Assembly (NCBI RefSeq): GCF_001046635.1
Contig: NZ_KQ130457.1
Span: forward strand, 67,641 to 131,640
Length of the DNA: 64,000 nucleotides
Reading direction: 5' to 3'
Source of the DNA: Novosphingobium barchaimii LL02
GTDB lineage: Bacteria; Pseudomonadota; Alphaproteobacteria; Sphingomonadales; Sphingomonadaceae
Shown: piece after piece, positions 42,773 to 51,836 of the stretch
Numbering within the stretch: position 1 is the stretch's first letter
Layout: every line of letters begins with the position of its first letter
Notes under the pieces: model-generated
The model's input: the letters and a program-made list of their open reading frames with translations, nothing else
What the model was told of the DNA's origin: nothing
Databases searched by the model: none
Translations under genes and position numbers: made by a program

Positions 42773-45010
42773 TCAGTTTTCGTAGCGCAACCGGACGCCG
42801 AAGGTGCGCGGCTGGTTGAACACGCCGACATCGCCAAAGAATGTCGTGCCGCCATAGTTGATGTAGTAGCGCTCCTTGGTCAGGTTAGTGGCGAACACCG
42901 TCACCGTCAGATGATCGCCCGGCGCGGTCCACCCGATCTGGGCATTGACGAGGGTGTAGGGATCGTTGCGATACCGCTGCACCCGCGCCTGCGCGCCGGC
43001 AAGGCTGCCGAATACGGACGGGTTGGATTGCGGGCTGGCGCCCGAATAGCTGACGTTTCCCGAAAGCCGCAGCGTCCCGTCGGCCAGCGGGGTTTCATAG
43101 GATGCGCCGGCATTGCCCGAAAAATCGGGCGCGCGGGTCATCTGCAGTCCTGACCAGTCCTGCACATCCTCGACATTGAGGTTGGTGACAGGATCGACCC
43201 CGACGCCAGTGATGTTGGGGAACTCCTTGTAGCGCGCATGCAGGAACGATGCACCGGCCATCAGCGTCAGGCCGTTTACTGGCTGGACGCTGCCCTGCAG
43301 GTCGACGCCATAGATTTCTGCCGACGGGGCGTTGCTGACAAAGCTGATGAGGCTGTTGGTCACTGGATTGGCGCGTGTCACGCCAACCTGGAGATCGGTG
43401 TAATCGTAGTAGAATGCCGCGGCATCGAAGCGAAACGTGGATGTCGCGGTCTTGAAGCCGACTTCATAAGCCGTGATCTTTTCGGGCCGGAACGGAACTA
43501 GCAGAGCCGGTGTTGCTGCAGGGGTGGGTTGGAACCCGCCTGTACGGAAACCTTGCGAAAACGCAGCATAGACGTTGGTGCGCGGGGACAGTTCATAGCG
43601 TAACGTGGCGCGCGGCGTGAAGTCGGAGAACGTGGCAGACGACGATGCAGGTTCCACGAGGTTGATGGTCTGGCTGGCGTCAAGCTGGCGATAGCTGATG
43701 CCCTTGCGTTCCCGGGTATAGCGGCCGCCAAGCGTGAGGATCAGCTTGTCGGTCAGATCGTATGTGGCATCGAAATAGGCTGCCCATGCTTTCGCGGTCA
43801 ATCGGGCATAGGTGAAGCTTGCCAGAGAGCCGTTGAGAAAGGTCTTTGCGCCGTCGTTGCGATCGACATCGTTGTAGTACGATCCGCCCACGACCAGGTT
43901 CAGCCGGCCGATGCTATCAATGGTGACGTCCGTGGTGTGCTGAAACGTATACTTGTTGTTCGGACCGTCGATGTTCAGGATCGGCAGGTACGTGCCATCG
44001 AAATCATATACCGTGCGGGCCGCGAGCTTTTGATAACCGGTATAGGACGCGATATTGCCGAACCCTGTCCTGTAAACGAGCTTGAGCGTACCTTCATGGA
44101 CCCGTGCCTCGTTCGAGGTGTCTACGTTGCTGGATGCCCGATAGGGCGCCCGGCCGGCAAACGGTTCGGCTGGCAGGAACGCAGGGGCATAGCCCTGGTT
44201 GGGAAACAGCAAAGTCGTGGGATCGTTAACCAGCACATAGTTGTAACCTGCGGTTGCGGTGAGATCGGGCGTTGCATCCCATTCCACCTTTGCGCGCACA
44301 GACTGGCTGCGAATGTTGGCGGCATCGTCGACTGTGCCACCCGAACCTGCCGGATCTACCTGACGGTAATAACCGTCGCTGCGCCGGAACGTCCCGGCAA
44401 CGCCGACGCGCAAGGTGTCTGAAATCGGCCCTGAGATAAAGCCGTTGACCGCGACATCGTCAAACCTTGCGTAGCTTGCTTCGGCATTGACCGTGAATTC
44501 GGCGGTGGGCCCGCGCGTATTGATGAGGATCGCGCCACCGGTGGCATTGCGGCCATACAGCGTGCCCTGCGGGCCCTTGAAGATCTGGATATCTTGCAGG
44601 TTGGCCAGCGCGACATTTACGCCGACCGGAGCGGGCGAATAAAAACCGTCGATGTAAACCGCGACGTTGTTTTCCCAGCCCGGCCCGGCGGTCAGCGTGG
44701 TGACGCCGCGGATCGAAGGTTGCGTATAGGCACCGGCATAGCTGATCTGCACACCCGGTGCGATCTGGTCCAGATCGTGGATATCGGTCACGCCGGCGGC
44801 AGCCAGGGTTTCCTGTGTCGCAGCGGTGATCGAAGCTGGAACATCCTCCAGCCGTTCAGCCCGGCGCTGCGCGGTCACGATGATATCGCTGGTGTTGCCG
44901 TCTGCGCCCGACACGGTCTGAGCCTGCGTGCTGGTGGCACAAAGGCCAAGTCCAAGGGCAAGGCCCAGTGCGGTGTGGCAGGACGAATGCAGTTTTCCGT
45001 ATGCTCGCAT
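42773..45010 (-). CDS. TonB-dependent receptor
   Basis: A 745-residue outer-membrane receptor from the ATG at 45010 (an in-frame TTG precedes). The signal peptide ends at ATSTQAQ, followed by the TonB-box region SDIIVTAQRRAERLEDVPAS and a plug (PGVQISYAG, SIRGVTT, GPQGTLYGRNATGGAILINT). A barrel follows, ending NQPRTFGVRLRYEN. This is the FecA/CirA-like type used by sphingomonads for organic substrates. Located 99 bases before acoA on the same strand, it is likely the uptake step for the complex substrate. A TetR gene is divergent. Confidence 0.93.
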   Translation of the reverse strand: MRAYGKLHSSCHTALGLALGLGLCATSTQAQTVSGADGNTSDIIVTAQRRAERLEDVPASITAATQETLAAAGVTDIHDLDQIAPGVQISYAGAYTQPSIRGVTTLTAGPGWENNVAVYIDGFYSPAPVGVNVALANLQDIQIFKGPQGTLYGRNATGGAILINTRGPTAEFTVNAEASYARFDDVAVNGFISGPISDTLRVGVAGTFRRSDGYYRQVDPAGSGGTVDDAANIRSQSVRAKVEWDATPDLTATAGYNYVLVNDPTTLLFPNQGYAPAFLPAEPFAGRAPYRASSNVDTSNEARVHEGTLKLVYRTGFGNIASYTGYQKLAARTVYDFDGTYLPILNIDGPNNKYTFQHTTDVTIDSIGRLNLVVGGSYYNDVDRNDGAKTFLNGSLASFTYARLTAKAWAAYFDATYDLTDKLILTLGGRYTRERKGISYRQLDASQTINLVEPASSSATFSDFTPRATLRYELSPRTNVYAAFSQGFRTGGFQPTPAATPALLVPFRPEKITAYEVGFKTATSTFRFDAAAFYYDYTDLQVGVTRANPVTNSLISFVSNAPSAEIYGVDLQGSVQPVNGLTLMAGASFLHARYKEFPNITGVGVDPVTNLNVEDVQDWSGLQMTRAPDFSGNAGASYETPLADGTLRLSGNVSYSGASPQSNPSVFGSLAGAQARVQRYRNDPYTLVNAQIGWTAPGDHLTVTVFATNLTKERYYINYGGTTFFGDVGVFNQPRTFGVRLRYEN

Positions 45011-45149
45011 CAAAAATCCCCTCGTTATGTTTATGGTTGTTTTGGTAAGAGCGTATTGGCGGTCATCAGGCGGGTTGAAGCATCCCCCGTCTTAAAGCGC
45101 TCGGTATTTGGTCTTGATTTCTGGCGGCCAATATTGTCCGCAGCGTTGC

Positions 45150-45818
45150 ATGAACGCGTTGCACACCATTTCTCCGGATGAACCGGTTCTGCCACCTCGC
45201 CGGGGACGCGGGCGACCGCGCATGGATGCCGTCGTCCAGCGCGATCGCATTCTTAGCGCAGCGACGACCATCTTCATCGCCAAAGGATTTGCCGATGGCA
45301 GCGTCAGCGCGATCGGCAAAGTGGCCGGGGTGACAAAACGAACGATCTACGAATTGATCGGCGACAAGGAGGCTGTGTTCCAAGCCGTGTGCGACGCGAT
45401 TTGCGCGCGCACCGGCCTGTCGCATTTTCGACCGCCATCGCCCGCGATGCCGGTGCGCGAAATCCTGCTGGATATGGCACGCACGATCGCCCACGCGGCA
45501 CTGGCCCCCGAAAGCGTTGCCTTCAACCGAATGCTGGCGGCCGAATTGCTGCGGTTCCCTAATATCGTGCTGCCGGTGATGGAAAAATCTCGGCGCGACA
45601 TTCACGGTGCGACCGCCAGCGTCTTTGCCGATCTGATGGCGCAGCAACGCATCATGTGCAGCACTGCCTCGATCGCGGCTGACACTTTTTACGATACAAT
45701 CGTTGGTGCCAAGGCGCTGCGGGCCGTGCTGGGTTTTTCCGAACCTGTGCCCGATGCAGCCGAACTCGAACGGCGCGTCGACATGATTTTGCGCGGGTTT
45801 TTGAACCACCGGGGCTGA
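45150..45818 (+). CDS. TetR/AcrR family regulator
   Basis: A 222-residue regulator from the ATG at 45150 (upstream codons in the frame are possible but less likely). DNA-binding part: DAVVQRDRILSAATTIFIAK, GFADGSVSAIGKVAGVTKR, TIYELIGDKEAVFQAV. It is divergent from the TonB receptor, with about 140 bases between the starts, and is the obvious candidate to control the receptor-aco-MFS unit. The C-terminal ligand pocket is unassigned. Confidence 0.9.
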   Translation: MNALHTISPDEPVLPPRRGRGRPRMDAVVQRDRILSAATTIFIAKGFADGSVSAIGKVAGVTKRTIYELIGDKEAVFQAVCDAICARTGLSHFRPPSPAMPVREILLDMARTIAHAALAPESVAFNRMLAAELLRFPNIVLPVMEKSRRDIHGATASVFADLMAQQRIMCSTASIAADTFYDTIVGAKALRAVLGFSEPVPDAAELERRVDMILRGFLNHRG

Positions 45819-45992
45819 TGGTGTGATCCGTGCGCAGGAATGCTGCACGGCACGGCAATCCTGCATCCTGTACTCTCCCCCTCTGACCAAGCCCTCTCGC
45901 GGGGCCATGGTCGGTGCGCCTGTTTAGACACTCATAGGTTTCTTTATTATTCGCAGTTGATTGTCAATGCCGACCCCGCGCGGGTCGAAAAA

Positions 45993-46481
45993 CTAACGCG
46001 CAGCAGGCTGCACCCAGTCGCTATGGTTTTCCTGCACGGTTTTCAGCGCCTTTTTCCAGAATGCGGCGGTTGACCGTTCGCGGTAATCGAACCGCGCGCT
46101 GTTGCGCACTTCGATCAGTTCAACGCCCTGCGCGCCCGGCCGATACGTGTATGGCACGCCGGCGGGGATGAAAAATCCGTCGCCCGGACCAAGCTCTTCC
46201 GTGCCGAGTTTCACGCCGCCAGCGATGATGTAATAGACGCAATCGGCATCGTGCGAATGAAGCGGCAGGGGAAAGTGCTTTTTGAACCATACGCGCACGA
46301 GACTAAGGCCGAATCCGGAAAAGATCACTTGCGAAGCCGTGCCATCGGGCAGACCGGCATCGACACAGGCCATCATTTCTTCGATGCCCTTGGTGGGTGG
46401 CACCATGGTCATGATGTCGGCCTCGGCAAGCTTGGCCATGTTATCGGCACGAAAAATATGGAACTTCTTGTCCTGAATCAT
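45993..46481 (-). CDS. Cupin-domain protein
   Basis: A 162-residue single-domain cupin. Motif 1 is LPLHSHDADCVYYIIAGG (His and acidic metal ligands) and motif 2 is LGPGDGFFIPAGVPYTYRPG. An N-terminal helical extension precedes them. Cupins can be dioxygenases, isomerases or sensors; no partner domain is present to choose. It is convergent with the TetR gene and next to the aco-like unit, so it may belong to the same pathway. Confidence 0.8.
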   Translation of the reverse strand: MIQDKKFHIFRADNMAKLAEADIMTMVPPTKGIEEMMACVDAGLPDGTASQVIFSGFGLSLVRVWFKKHFPLPLHSHDADCVYYIIAGGVKLGTEELGPGDGFFIPAGVPYTYRPGAQGVELIEVRNSARFDYRERSTAAFWKKALKTVQENHSDWVQPAAR

Positions 46482-47040
46482 GGTGCCGTTTCCTATATCG
46501 GCTTGGCCGCTTAAAGGCTGCTTGAGGCTAGCTTACAAAATTCTGAAACCTATTGGTATCTAAATTATTTGCCAGCCAGGATGGACTGTTCTCCTCACGA
46601 GGGATTGAGGAGAAAAGGTTGGTGTTGAGTTGTCATGAGAATTAACCTGGGAATGATTAATCCTTATCGTGCCAGCACCGCCAATGGGTAGTTGGCCTAA
46701 TTCCAGCTTTCGTCGCTGGCATAATCTCCTCGTCAGGTATGGCAGGTTTCAGCGCACTCGGTCGTTCCGAAAAATGAATGCGAACGGCAGCTTGTCCCAC
46801 TTTAAGGCGATGAATGAAGGGCCGGAATCGGGCATCCGATTTCGAGGTGGGAACGACGACTATCAGGGCGTTCTAATTGAGATATGGAACCGATGGTCAA
46901 TGCTTTGCTCAATCGCGGTGCCATGCGTGGCAATGGAAGAGTTGGAAGTCACTATCCGGCTGACCGCAAGCGGCGTCCGGTCCCGCGCGGATGGCGCGCC
47001 TCGCTTGTAACGTAGGCACATATCGCCGATAGCGCCGCCG
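46482..47040. other. Intergenic region with dispersed repeat copy A
   Basis: About 560 bases upstream of the efflux gene. Bases 46778-46870 carry a repeat with the core GCGATGAATGAAGGGCCGG, also found at 48301 and, diverged, at 58091. An open frame at 46669-47010 covers this repeat but has no other coding signs, so no gene is called. The promoter of the Bcr/CflA gene must lie here. Confidence 0.5.
46778..46870 (+). repeat. Dispersed intergenic repeat, copy A
   Basis: Shares TTTAAGGCGATGAAYGAAGG and a following CCGGAATC with copies B and C. Copies A and C also match about 40 bases further at AACGAC and AGGGCGTTC. All copies lie in plus orientation between genes. Confidence 0.65.
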
Positions 47041-48273
47041 ATGACATCCAAACCCGTCCCCGCCGCCATGCATCCTCGCGAATTCGTCGCCTTTATCGCT
47101 GCAGTCATGGCCGTAAACGCATTGGGCGTCGACCTGATGCTGCCTGCTCTGGCGGACATAGGCCGTGAGCTTGCTATAAGCGATGCCAATCATCGGCAGT
47201 GGATCATCACCGTCTACATGGTAGGCTTCGGGGCAGGGCAGTTGGTCTATGGTCCTCTCGCGGACCGGTTTGGCCGGAAACCTATCCTCGTCGGCACCCT
47301 GATCGGCTTCGTTGCCGCGAGTGTGTTTGCGGCGAGTTCGGCTACGTTCCCGGCGCTGCTCGGTGCGCGCTTGCTGCAGGGTCTGATGTCGGCGTCGACC
47401 CGCGTACTCGCGGTCGCCATTGTCCGCGATGGCGCATCCGGACGGAAGATGGCCCGCACCATGTCTGTCGCACAAATGATCTTCTTCGTCGTGCCGATCC
47501 TGGCGCCGACGCTGGGCCAGGCGCTGCTTGCGTTTGGGCCATGGCGGTTCATCTTCTACGCGCTTGGCGCTTTCGCAGCCGTCGTGCTCGCATGGACGCT
47601 GGTGCGCCTGCCAGAAACCCTGCCCGTTGCACGCCGGGTGCCGATCTCCCTGATTGCCTTGCGGCAAAGTTACTGGCTGACGCTCACGAACCGATTCTCC
47701 ATCGGCTACGCGCTGGCCGCGTCTCTCACGTTCGGCGGGATCATCGCCTTCGTCTCATCCTCACAGCAGATTTTCGTCGATGAGTTCGGCGCGGGGGCCC
47801 AGTTCACCTGGCTGTTCGCGATCTGCGCCGGCGCGATGGGACTGGCAGCGTTCGCCAACAGCCGGCTTGTGGAAAAGCTTGGAACGCGGATGATCTCGCA
47901 GTCGGCCTTGCTCGCGTTGATCGGGCTCTCGATCGTGCATGTGCTGGTCATCTATGCTGGCTTGGAGACGCTGACGAGCTTCACCATCCTCCAGGCGCTC
48001 AGCATGACCTCGATCGGGCTTTGCGGCTCCAACTTTGGGTCCATGGCCATGGAGCCGGTCGGGCACATCGCGGGCACAGCTTCATCGGTGCAGGGTTTCA
48101 TCACCAGCATCGGCGCAGTGCTGGTGGGTTCGGCCATCGGGCAGGCTTATGCGGGCACGACGCTGCCGCTGGCGGTGGGCTATCTGTGCATCGGCATGGC
48201 CGTGCTCGCCATTGTCTACGTGATCGAAGGCGGTCTGCTATTCCACGCCCGCGAGACGCAAGCGAAGAGTTAA
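47041..48273 (+). CDS. Bcr/CflA family multidrug efflux transporter
   Basis: A 410-residue MFS protein with about 12 membrane segments. Signature positions: LMLPALADIGRELAISDA near residue 25, VYMVGFGAGQLVYGPLADRF near 55, LQGLMSASTRVLAVAIVRDG near 110. These are characteristic of the Bcr/CflA drug-efflux group (chloramphenicol, bicyclomycin). Expected to export small drugs by proton antiport from the inner membrane. No regulator is adjacent. Confidence 0.9.
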   Translation: MTSKPVPAAMHPREFVAFIAAVMAVNALGVDLMLPALADIGRELAISDANHRQWIITVYMVGFGAGQLVYGPLADRFGRKPILVGTLIGFVAASVFAASSATFPALLGARLLQGLMSASTRVLAVAIVRDGASGRKMARTMSVAQMIFFVVPILAPTLGQALLAFGPWRFIFYALGAFAAVVLAWTLVRLPETLPVARRVPISLIALRQSYWLTLTNRFSIGYALAASLTFGGIIAFVSSSQQIFVDEFGAGAQFTWLFAICAGAMGLAAFANSRLVEKLGTRMISQSALLALIGLSIVHVLVIYAGLETLTSFTILQALSMTSIGLCGSNFGSMAMEPVGHIAGTASSVQGFITSIGAVLVGSAIGQAYAGTTLPLAVGYLCIGMAVLAIVYVIEGGLLFHARETQAKS

Positions 48274-48300
48274 GCAGTCGGAGGCCGCGGCGACCACAAC

Positions 48301-48400
48301 CTGCAAGCGATGGATGAAGGGCCGGAATCGGGGATCTGAACTTGGCTCAGCAACGACCGGAATGAGGGCGTTCGTTGCCTGTCCGGAATTTCGCATCTGA
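48301..48400 (+). repeat. Dispersed intergenic repeat, copy C
   Basis: Begins 27 bases after the efflux gene stop with GCGATGGATGAAGGGCCGG, followed by AACGACCGGAATGAGGGCG, matching copy A. The continuation near 48400 reads like other sphingomonad intergenic repeats (GGAAACGGACATTTT). Confidence 0.6.
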
Positions 48401-48418
48401 GGGGTGGAAACGGACATT

Positions 48419-48676
48419 TTACCGAAAAGCGTCTGGCAGTTCCGACAGCCACGGGAGCGAGCCAAAAGCGTCGTCCTTCGCAGCTTGCTCTGTGTCGAAC
48501 AAACCGGAGCGATACCTGCGCGACCAATAACCGTCAACGCCCCCACCGCAGTCATGCAAATCCACGTAGGCTTCTTCTGAGTGAACGAAGAACCCATAAG
48601 AACGGCGAACTAAGGCCCATCGCCTCATTCCGTCCGCGCTCGTGGCCGTTTCAAGAGTAACATCACTCAAAGACAT
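48419..48676 (-). CDS. Small hypothetical protein (85 aa)
   Basis: Not recognised. The product begins MSLSDVTLETATSADGMRRW and has aromatic-rich stretches RRSYGFFVHSEE and DGYWSRRYRSGLFDTEQAA. That is an amino-acid mix unlike random GC-rich frames, so it is probably real. No signal peptide or membrane segment. It lies between repeat copy C and the TauE/SafE gene and could be a small stress or regulatory protein; the function is unknown. Confidence 0.5.
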   Translation of the reverse strand: MSLSDVTLETATSADGMRRWALVRRSYGFFVHSEEAYVDLHDCGGGVDGYWSRRYRSGLFDTEQAAKDDAFGSLPWLSELPDAFR

Positions 48677-48807
48677 CGACTGCGGATGGATCGATTTCTC
48701 TACGTCCGCAAGGGGGCGGTAGCAGCGCGCAGCCTTCGTTTTTGCCAGAGGTACGGCTTCGCATCATCCGGATTGTGCGACGCCACTGAGTTCATCATAG
48801 CTATCGC

Positions 48808-49557
48808 ATGGACGCGGATTACCTCCTTATAGCATCAGGTCTGCTGGCAGGGGCGATGAATGCATTGGCGGGGGGCGGATCCTTCGTTTCCTTGCCGGCG
48901 CTGATGGCGGCAGGGGTTCCGCCCGTGATCGCAAATGCCTCCAGCAGTCTGGCGCTATATCCGGGTGGTGCGGTCAGCGCGTGGGTCTACCGTGAAGCGC
49001 TGGCACCGGTCGCTGGCGTCCGTTTGGTCTTGATGGCGGCAGTGTCGGTCGCTGGGGGGCTGGCGGGAGGTCTGCTGCTCCTGTCGACGCCGCAGGCGCT
49101 CTTTTTGCGGGCGCTTCCGTGGCTGCTGCTGGTCGCAACCCTGGCGCTCGCCTTCGGGAAGCGGGCTACGTCGGCATTTCATGGCTGGGACGGAGCCGGT
49201 AGGGGACTGATCCTGTCGGGGCAGTTCATCCTCGGGATCTACGGTGGCTACTTCGGCGGGGCGGTTGGGATCATGATGATGGCCTTCTGGACCATCGCCA
49301 CGAAGGCGGACATCAAACGGCTTCAAAGTCTGCGGGCGATGCTGGTCACGGCGGCGAATACGTCTGCGATTTTGTTATTCGCTGCCACAAGAGCGGTCGA
49401 CTGGTGGGCCGTGCTGCTGCTCGCACCGTCTGCACTGATCGGAGGTTACGTTGGCGCGTTGCTAGGCATCCGGTTACCGTCCGCCTTGGTTCGGGCGATC
49501 ACTCTGGCTCTTGCAGGCCTGGTGACCGCCGTGTTCTTTATAAAAGCGTATGGGTGA
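48808..49557 (+). CDS. TauE/SafE family sulfite/anion exporter-like permease
   Basis: A 249-residue membrane protein with about 8 hydrophobic segments. It shows the TauE/SafE internal repeat: SGLLAGAMNALAGGGSFVSL at the start and ILGIYGGYFGGAVGIMMMAF in the second half. Members move sulfite, sulfoacetate or other organic anions; the substrate here is unknown. It ends 5 bases from the convergent methyltransferase gene. Confidence 0.9.
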   Translation: MDADYLLIASGLLAGAMNALAGGGSFVSLPALMAAGVPPVIANASSSLALYPGGAVSAWVYREALAPVAGVRLVLMAAVSVAGGLAGGLLLLSTPQALFLRALPWLLLVATLALAFGKRATSAFHGWDGAGRGLILSGQFILGIYGGYFGGAVGIMMMAFWTIATKADIKRLQSLRAMLVTAANTSAILLFAATRAVDWWAVLLLAPSALIGGYVGALLGIRLPSALVRAITLALAGLVTAVFFIKAYG

Positions 49558-49562
49558 GGGCG

Positions 49563-50327
49563 CTACGATGCCGTAAGTTCGAAAGTCGCGATGCGAATGG
49601 AGAAGCTGCCGTCGTCTTGAATGGCAAAAGCTTCTCGGACTTCCTCGGAGGCTTCCGTCTGCAACAAACGAATGGCGGCGACGAGATCGTCAGGTGCGCG
49701 CATGCGTTTAACCCAGGAAGCGAATTCCATTGGCAAGGTATGAATGAAGACACGCGTCAGGTCGAACCCTGCGCGACCAAGCGCCGCCGACCATTCCGTG
49801 ATCCGATAGTCGCGGACATGGCTGCGATCGCGCAGGACTTCGACTGCCTGCAGATGCGTATCGAGCATGGGACTATCTGGCGAAACTACGTCTATGAAGA
49901 TCGCTGGCGATCCCTTTTTCAGGACGCGTCGTGCCTCGCGCAGCCCGGCATCGAGATCCTGCCAGTGATGCGCGCTCATCCGGCAGACCACCGCGTCGAA
50001 TTCACCATCCGCAAAGGGCAGCGCTTCTGCCGCCGCCTGCGCGGTTTCGATGTTGGCGATGCCACGGCGGCCTGCCTCTGCCGTCACGGCATCAAGCATC
50101 GGTTGGGACAGGTCAGAGGCGACAACTTTTTCTGCGTGGGGCGCGATGGTGTACGAGACATGCCCGCCGCCGCAACCGAGGTCGAGCACGGTGGCTCCCG
50201 CCCACGCCTGCGCAATATCGGCCAACCGTTCCAAATCCGGTCCGCTGGAATGGGTAGCGCTTGAGACATAGGCTTCCGCCTGTCCGCCGAATTGCTGGTT
50301 CACGATAGCATTGTGACCGCGTTGCAT
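49563..50327 (-). CDS. SAM-dependent methyltransferase (UbiE/class I type)
   Basis: A 254-residue class I methyltransferase from the ATG at 50327. Motif I is VLDLGCGGGHVS near residue 47, the acidic residue follows in VVASDLSQPML, and motif II/post-I is FDAVVCRMSAHHW. The C-terminal part lacks a recognisable accessory domain. It methylates an unknown small molecule. The divergent LysR gene begins about 110 bases away and probably regulates it. Confidence 0.9.
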   Translation of the reverse strand: MQRGHNAIVNQQFGGQAEAYVSSATHSSGPDLERLADIAQAWAGATVLDLGCGGGHVSYTIAPHAEKVVASDLSQPMLDAVTAEAGRRGIANIETAQAAAEALPFADGEFDAVVCRMSAHHWQDLDAGLREARRVLKKGSPAIFIDVVSPDSPMLDTHLQAVEVLRDRSHVRDYRITEWSAALGRAGFDLTRVFIHTLPMEFASWVKRMRAPDDLVAAIRLLQTEASEEVREAFAIQDDGSFSIRIATFELTAS

Positions 50328-50437
50328 GGTGTTTGTGATTCCTATTGGGTGTGAATTGCATGTCACATGTGAGCGGTCAGGCCGAACGCGGCAATGCGGG
50401 ATATGCGATGGAAGCCTTCGGTGGTAACGAAGGCTGC

Positions 50438-51373
50438 ATGCGTTTCGATCTCACCGACCTGCGCCTTTTTATCGCCGTGGTAGAGGCCGGCAGCATTTCC
50501 AAAGGGGCAAATGCCGCCCATATGGCATTGGCTTCTGCAAGTGCGCGGGTGAGCGGGATGGAAGCCGTCCTCGGCACCTCTCTACTGGAACGCGGGCGAC
50601 GCGGTGTCCTGCCGACGCCGGCAGGCCGCGCTCTTCTGGGACACGCGCGTATTGTGACCGCGCAGATCGAGCGCATGCGCGGTGACCTTGGGGCCTTTGC
50701 ATCGGGCCTCAAAGGGCACGTTCGCCTGTTGTCGAACACGGCGGCACTGGTCGAGTTGCTTCCCGCCGCCGTTCGCGTGTTCCTTACGGCACACCCGGAC
50801 GTAGATGTCGATATCGAGGAACGCACGAGCACTGACATAGTCGGAGCGGTCGCAGAAGGGCGTGCTGAATTCGGATTGATCGCGGATTCGGCGGAATCGG
50901 CGGACCTGGAGACGGTCACCGTCGCCGAGGATCGCCTCGTCGTCTTACTGCCTTCGCAGCATCCGCTGGCTGATAGACCATCGACCCGCTTTTCCGAACT
51001 GCTCGATCAACCATTCGTCGGCCTCAGCGCCGGCGCCCTGCATTCACACTTGGCAGATCAGGCAGCGAAGCTTGGACGGAGGATCGGCTATCGGGTCCGC
51101 CTGCGCAGCTTCGAAAGTGTCGCCCGCCTTGTAGAGGCAGGTATCGGCATCGGCATTCTGCCGTTGGCAGCCGCTGAACGCGTTCGTTCCGATGCGTTGA
51201 GTATAGTGCCTTTGGCTGACCACTGGGCACGGCGTCATCTGGTGCTTTGTGCGACCGACTTCTCACAACTCAGTCGTCATGCAGCTGCGCTGGTCGACGA
51301 AATTGTTCGACAGGGTCAGGCACTCTCTGAAAACCGCGAGCAGTCCAGAACGCGCCCAAGGCAACATGAATGA
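50438..51373 (+). CDS. LysR family transcriptional regulator
   Basis: A 311-residue LysR protein from the ATG at 50438 (RFDLTDLRLFIAVVEAGSIS). The helix-turn-helix covers about residues 18-60 (GANAAHMALASASARVSGME, LGTSLLERGRRGVLPTPAG), and the substrate-binding domain follows (AHPDVDVDIEERTS, GVGIGIL-like GIGIGILP). It is divergent from the methyltransferase gene, its probable target. Confidence 0.92.
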   Translation: MRFDLTDLRLFIAVVEAGSISKGANAAHMALASASARVSGMEAVLGTSLLERGRRGVLPTPAGRALLGHARIVTAQIERMRGDLGAFASGLKGHVRLLSNTAALVELLPAAVRVFLTAHPDVDVDIEERTSTDIVGAVAEGRAEFGLIADSAESADLETVTVAEDRLVVLLPSQHPLADRPSTRFSELLDQPFVGLSAGALHSHLADQAAKLGRRIGYRVRLRSFESVARLVEAGIGIGILPLAAAERVRSDALSIVPLADHWARRHLVLCATDFSQLSRHAAALVDEIVRQGQALSENREQSRTRPRQHE

Positions 51374-51836
51374 ACGAGCGATATGGGGGCGGCTGTTTTC
51401 ATGCAAGAACGTCCACAATGAGGGCCGAAATCCGTGCGAGGACGGGGCGGTAGTGGCAGGTCGCGACCCGATCGAGGCGTTTAGTGATCTTCCCTGAACG
51501 CTCCTGACGGAAGGTGCCGATCTGGCCGCTCAAACTGACGGTCGTCATGCGTCCTCATTTCAGCCATTCCGCGAGGCCCGTCAGCTTTCTTTAGATGAAC
51601 GCTTTAGAGACCGTTTGAAAATTCGCAGAAGAGCGCATTTTGAATGCGCCACCAGCGGCAGAATGGGCAAAGCCCATTCTCAAACGGTCTCTTAGAGGCG
51701 CCACGCCGTCCCGTCTATCTGTGAACCCGGTTCCAAGGTTCTGCGATCCGCGCCCGGCTACTCGTAATCCCTGATTGCCATTATTCCTTTTTCCATCGTC
51801 GGGCGCAGGGCTCGGCTTGGAAGAAAGGCTCACGCA
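51374..51836. other. Intergenic region holding a structured repeat
   Basis: About 463 bases between the LysR gene and the aldo/keto reductase operon, without a gene. Around 51400 it has a weak match (AATGAGGGC) to the dispersed repeat family, and at 51606-51692 the complex inverted repeat described separately. The operon promoter probably lies at 51700-51820. Confidence 0.5.
51606..51692. repeat. Nested inverted-repeat element (three-way junction)
   Basis: Outer arms AGAGACCGTTTGA (51606-51618) and TCAAACGGTCTCT (51680-51692) are perfectly complementary. Between them are two further perfect hairpins: GCGCATT/AATGCGC (51633-51649) and GAATGGGC/GCCCATTC (51661-51679). Together they could fold as a three-way junction. 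Size and shape resemble a MITE- or REP-like unit. Confidence 0.75.

Noticed and set aside
45066-45908. Minus-strand open frame opposite the TetR gene
   Set aside because: Shadow of the TetR gene.
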